From: an uncultured Alphaproteobacteria bacterium
Lineage (GTDB): Bacteria > Pseudomonadota > Alphaproteobacteria > Methylaequorales > Methylaequoraceae
Assembly (NCBI GenBank): GCA_902530985.1
Contig: CACACI010000004.1
Coordinates: 1-64,000 of the forward strand
Length of the DNA stretch: 64,000 nt
Direction of reading: 5' to 3'
This document shows positions 61,891 through 64,000 of this stretch, one piece after another. The translations under genes and the position numbers were made by a program. Position 1 is the first letter of the stretch; each line of letters begins with the position of its first letter. Below the pieces are notes generated by a model that worked only from the letters and a program-made list of their open reading frames with translations, had not been told where the DNA came from and ran no database searches.

Positions 61891-62648
61891 TTTTGCCTAC
61901 CTTGCTTAGTTTTATTATCCTTTAATTTAATTTCTTTTGATGAAACTCTAAATCCATTGTTTTGTTGTTTTTTTAAATCTTCAATTTTTTGATTTAAAGA
62001 ATGAATTTCTTTGAAGAGGGCATGAATGCTCTTTTTGTTTGGATCATCTATCTTTCCTTCTGATATCCCATAAGCATTAAATGATTCACTCAGATTTTTG
62101 GATTCAATCTTTCTAGCCGGAATACCAACATAAGTAATATTTTCAGGAATATTTTTTAGCACAACAGCGTTAGCACCGATTCTGGAGTTTTTTCCAATTA
62201 CTACAGGACCAAGAATCTGAGCACCAGAGCCTACAATTACATTATCATGGATTGTTGGATGTCTTTTAACATTTCTTTGAGAATGTGAATTAAGTGAAGG
62301 AGACAATCCTCCAAGTGTAGCTTGTTGATATATTGTAACATTTTTACCAATCTTTGTGGTTTCCCCAATAACTAAACCAGCACCATGATCAATGAAAAAG
62401 CCAGAATCTATCTCAGCAGCTGGATGAATTTCAATTGATGTTAATATTCTCGAAAGATTACTTATAAATTTAGCTAGAAATTTTAATCTTAATTTCCATA
62501 GAAGATGACAAATTCTGTGTATCAAGGTTGCATGAAAACCAGAGTAAGTAAAAAAAATCTCAAGTAAATTCCTAGCCGCGGGATCTCTATTCCTAGCAGC
62601 TCTTAAATCCTCTAGAATTAAGACAAATAAATTTTTTGACATAATCAT
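61887..62648 (-). CDS. cysE: Serine O-acetyltransferase
   Basis: Makes O-acetylserine for cysteine synthesis. The 253-residue protein has an N-terminal helical domain (EDLRAARNRDPAARN, the regulatory part) and a left-handed beta helix with hexapeptide repeats: IDHGAGLVIGETTKIG, QQATLGG, HPTIHDNVIVGSGAQILGPVVIG and NAVVLKNI, ending at GIPARKI. About 60 extra lysine/asparagine-rich residues follow the usual end. A second start (62642) is also possible. It opens the isc operon, linking cysteine supply to Fe-S assembly; cysK at 18101 is the next enzyme. Confidence 0.93.
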   Translation of the reverse strand: MIMSKNLFVLILEDLRAARNRDPAARNLLEIFFTYSGFHATLIHRICHLLWKLRLKFLAKFISNLSRILTSIEIHPAAEIDSGFFIDHGAGLVIGETTKIGKNVTIYQQATLGGLSPSLNSHSQRNVKRHPTIHDNVIVGSGAQILGPVVIGKNSRIGANAVVLKNIPENITYVGIPARKIESKNLSESFNAYGISEGKIDDPNKKSIHALFKEIHSLNQKIEDLKKQQNNGFRVSSKEIKLKDNKTKQGRQK

Positions 62649-62672
62649 ACTTTTGTACTATACAATTTTTGT

Positions 62673-62716
62673 ATTATACAATTATGAATATAAATATATC
62701 TTACTAAATTAGTCAA
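62673..62716 (-). promoter_or_regulatory. Candidate promoter of the cysE-isc operon
   Basis: On the minus strand a -35-like TTGACT (62711-62716) is followed after 17 bases by TTATAT (62688-62693), a weak -10. The TTGACT lies inside the IscR box, as in the E. coli iscR promoter where the box overlaps the -35. A perfect TATAAT (62673-62678), 15 bases downstream of the first -10 candidate, is an alternative -10 without a good -35. A 9-base direct repeat TATACAATT (62659-62667 and 62675-62683) lies nearby. Confidence 0.55.
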
Positions 62717-62720
62717 GTAT
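62696..62720. promoter_or_regulatory. Type 1 IscR-binding box
   Basis: A 25-base match to the E. coli type 1 IscR consensus ATASYYGACTRWWWYAGTCRRSTAT. The right half (AGTCAAGTAT) matches completely; the left half reads ATATCTTACT, with mismatches at the S and G positions. It lies between cysE and the hydrolase gene, overlapping the -35 of the leftward promoter and ending 2 bases before the hydrolase start codon. Its occurrence in front of the iscR operon strongly supports function. Confidence 0.8.
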
Positions 62721-62722
62721 AA

Positions 62723-63349
62723 ATGCCAGAAATTTTACTTAATGGGCCGATCGGAAGGCTCGAAGCTCGCTACACTCATAATAATAAAGCTAATTCACCA
62801 TCAGTTCTTATATTGCATGCTCATCCGGGTCATGGTGGTAATATGAACAATCCATTGTCATTGAGACTTCATAAATTTTTCTCTGATATAGGTTTTTCTA
62901 GTTTAAGATTTAATTTTAGGGGTGTTGGAAAGTCAGATGGAGAGCACGATGGAAGTGAAGGAGAACTAGCCGATTCAGCAATTGCTCTAGATTGGCTCCA
63001 ACACCAGAATCAGGAATCAACTCAATACTGGATTTGTGGTATTTCATTTGGTGCATGGGTTGGAATGCAACTTTTAATGAGGAGACCAGAAATTCCAAAA
63101 TTTATACTCATTAGTCCTCCTGTTGGAAAATATGATTTTAATTTTCTTGCTCCCTGCCCAGCCTCAGGTCTAGTAATTTCTGCAGAAAAGGACAATCTTG
63201 TGGAAACCGAAGCAATAGACGATGCTGTCGACAGACTTAATAAACAAAAGTCCATAGAAGTAAAACATGAATTAGTAAAAACTGCCGATCATTTTTTCTT
63301 AAATAATGAAAATAAAGTAATTGAAAAAGTAAAAAAATATGTTGGATGA
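62723..63349 (+). CDS. Alpha/beta hydrolase (COG2945-like)
   Basis: A 208-residue alpha/beta hydrolase. The oxyanion segment is LHAHPGHGGNMNNP, followed by RFNFRGVGKSDGEHDGSEGE, the nucleophile elbow GISFGAWVG (about residues 108-116), and a C-terminal ADHFF His. This hydrolase type is commonly found beside iscS/suf genes in Alphaproteobacteria, as recalled from that group. Its ATG lies two bases after the IscR box, so transcription or translation would be affected by IscR binding. Substrate unknown. It is convergent with anmK. Confidence 0.85.
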   Translation: MPEILLNGPIGRLEARYTHNNKANSPSVLILHAHPGHGGNMNNPLSLRLHKFFSDIGFSSLRFNFRGVGKSDGEHDGSEGELADSAIALDWLQHQNQESTQYWICGISFGAWVGMQLLMRRPEIPKFILISPPVGKYDFNFLAPCPASGLVISAEKDNLVETEAIDDAVDRLNKQKSIEVKHELVKTADHFFLNNENKVIEKVKKYVG

Positions 63350-63352
63350 TGT

Positions 63353-64000
63353 TTACTTAATAGATTGAATCAACCCAGATACTGATCTCTCTGAACAACC
63401 AGTTGTTTGTGGAAAAGAAGATGGCAAGTTTTTTAGAGTTCTAACAGAAATATAAGCAAATGCCATAGATTCAATAAAAAATGGATCTAATCCATAAATT
63501 TCAGTTTTAAAAATTGTAGATGTGCCTAATAATTTTTTGAGATCATTCATAAGAGTTTTATTTTCCACCCCTCCTCCTGAAAAAATCCACTTGTCGATTT
63601 TATAATTTAACTTTTTATTAATATTAAAAATTAGATAAGCAGAAAAATAAGTAAGACTTCTAAGAATATCCAAATGACTGTAATTATTTTTTCTAATAAA
63701 ATCTTTTGTCCTAAAAAATGCATTGTCATAAGAAATAGGAATTGAGTCGTTGATGAATTTTTTTTTTTTCCACTTCTCTATCAAATTTGGAATTATTATA
63801 CCTTTGGATGAAAGTTCTCCATTTTTATCGTAATTTACATTGAAATTCAAACTACAAAACTCATCTAAAAGTTTGTTGCCTGGACCGATATCTGAGGCTA
63901 GAGTTATTTTTCTTCCTTTAAAGAAAGAAAAATTAGAAATACCTCCAAGATTAACTACCATCACATTTTTTTTATTCTCTGAGAACTTACATTGATGAAA
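63353..64000 (-). CDS. anmK: Anhydro-N-acetylmuramic acid kinase, C-terminal part (cut by window edge)
   Basis: The reading frame is open to base 64000, so the 5' end lies beyond the window; the visible C-terminal part is about 215 residues. Upstream of the first in-window start codon the frame continues without stop as ...FHQCKFSENKKNVMVVNLGG, so the gene continues past the edge. Family motifs are VMVVNLGGISN, DIGPGNKLLDEF, and the GGGVENKTLM ATPase-like loop. AnmK phosphorylates and opens anhydroMurNAc in peptidoglycan recycling, complementing NagZ at 784. It is convergent with the alpha/beta hydrolase gene. Confidence 0.9.
   Translation of the reverse strand, partial: FHQCKFSENKKNVMVVNLGGISNFSFFKGRKITLASDIGPGNKLLDEFCSLNFNVNYDKNGELSSKGIIIPNLIEKWKKKKFINDSIPISYDNAFFRTKDFIRKNNYSHLDILRSLTYFSAYLIFNINKKLNYKIDKWIFSGGGVENKTLMNDLKKLLGTSTIFKTEIYGLDPFFIESMAFAYISVRTLKNLPSSFPQTTGCSERSVSGLIQSIK

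Noticed and set aside
63353-63964. A complete short AnmK starting at the in-window GTG/ATG at 63959-63964.
   Set aside because: The frame continues open to the window edge with plausible AnmK residues, so the gene is truncated by the window, not by a start.

Overview
The window is a strongly AT-rich, densely packed stretch of bacterial chromosome. Adjacent genes commonly overlap by 1-14 bases (TAATG or ATGA junctions) and no gap exceeds 300 bases. Several gene neighbourhoods are typical of Alphaproteobacteria: scpB-scpA-nagZ-SPOR-argS-dgt, divergent erpA-xth, and an NDUFS4-like complex I accessory protein. With the low GC and small intergenic spaces this suggests a streamlined, probably marine, alphaproteobacterium. 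I cannot name the species. No phage, transposon, integrase or CRISPR array is visible.

Layout. 1-5174 (minus): scpB (cut by the window edge), scpA, nagZ, a SPOR-domain protein, argS and dgt. 5219-6316 (plus): an A-type Fe-S carrier and exonuclease III. 6305-13426 (minus): ilvD, an alpha/beta hydrolase, valS, a TolC-like outer membrane factor and a Pcm-like methyltransferase. 13499-13700: tRNA-Cys and tRNA-Asn, directly followed by a sugar-nucleotide epimerase and a glycosyltransferase. 15636-18001 (minus): an ABC-2 exporter and a secreted SMP-30-like propeller. 18101-24440 (plus): cysK, a sulfurtransferase, metC, the complex I accessory subunit, an unknown protein, a secreted methyltransferase, and a nucleosidase plus SPL-type radical SAM pair. 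24982-27509 (plus): a Cas4-like nuclease, a phage-type ATP-dependent DNA ligase and a glycine-zipper lipoprotein. 27502-29988 (minus): a large RND/MMPL exporter.

30254-36572 (plus) is a carbon-metabolism run: mxaD, a YVTN propeller, transketolase, phosphoglycerate kinase, class I aldolase and ribulose-phosphate epimerase. It is followed by an RND efflux adaptor and pump (36569-40584). On the other strand lies fhcA (40590-42248), a subunit of the formyltransferase/hydrolase complex of the tetrahydromethanopterin C1 pathway. folE and hisI follow, then an aldehyde dehydrogenase with a strong ribosome site, an inverted repeat and its own terminator, then a DUF4212/sodium symporter pair and a small HTH protein. 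MxaD and FhcA together are the best evidence that the organism oxidises C1 compounds, although no methanol dehydrogenase gene lies in the window.

47320-53785 (minus) is an envelope/accessory region: two glycosyltransferase or methyltransferase types, yaaA, three small exported proteins, a Met-rich outer-membrane barrel with a small Cys protein, and two FkbM methyltransferases on either side of tRNA-Met. 54055-55398 (plus) is a membrane SGNH hydrolase. 55404-62648 (minus) is a complete ISC iron-sulfur operon, cysE-iscR-iscS-iscU-iscA-hscB-hscA-fdx-iscX-mnmA. A close match to the E. coli type 1 IscR box lies in its divergent promoter, shared with an alpha/beta hydrolase (62723-63349). The window ends inside anmK.
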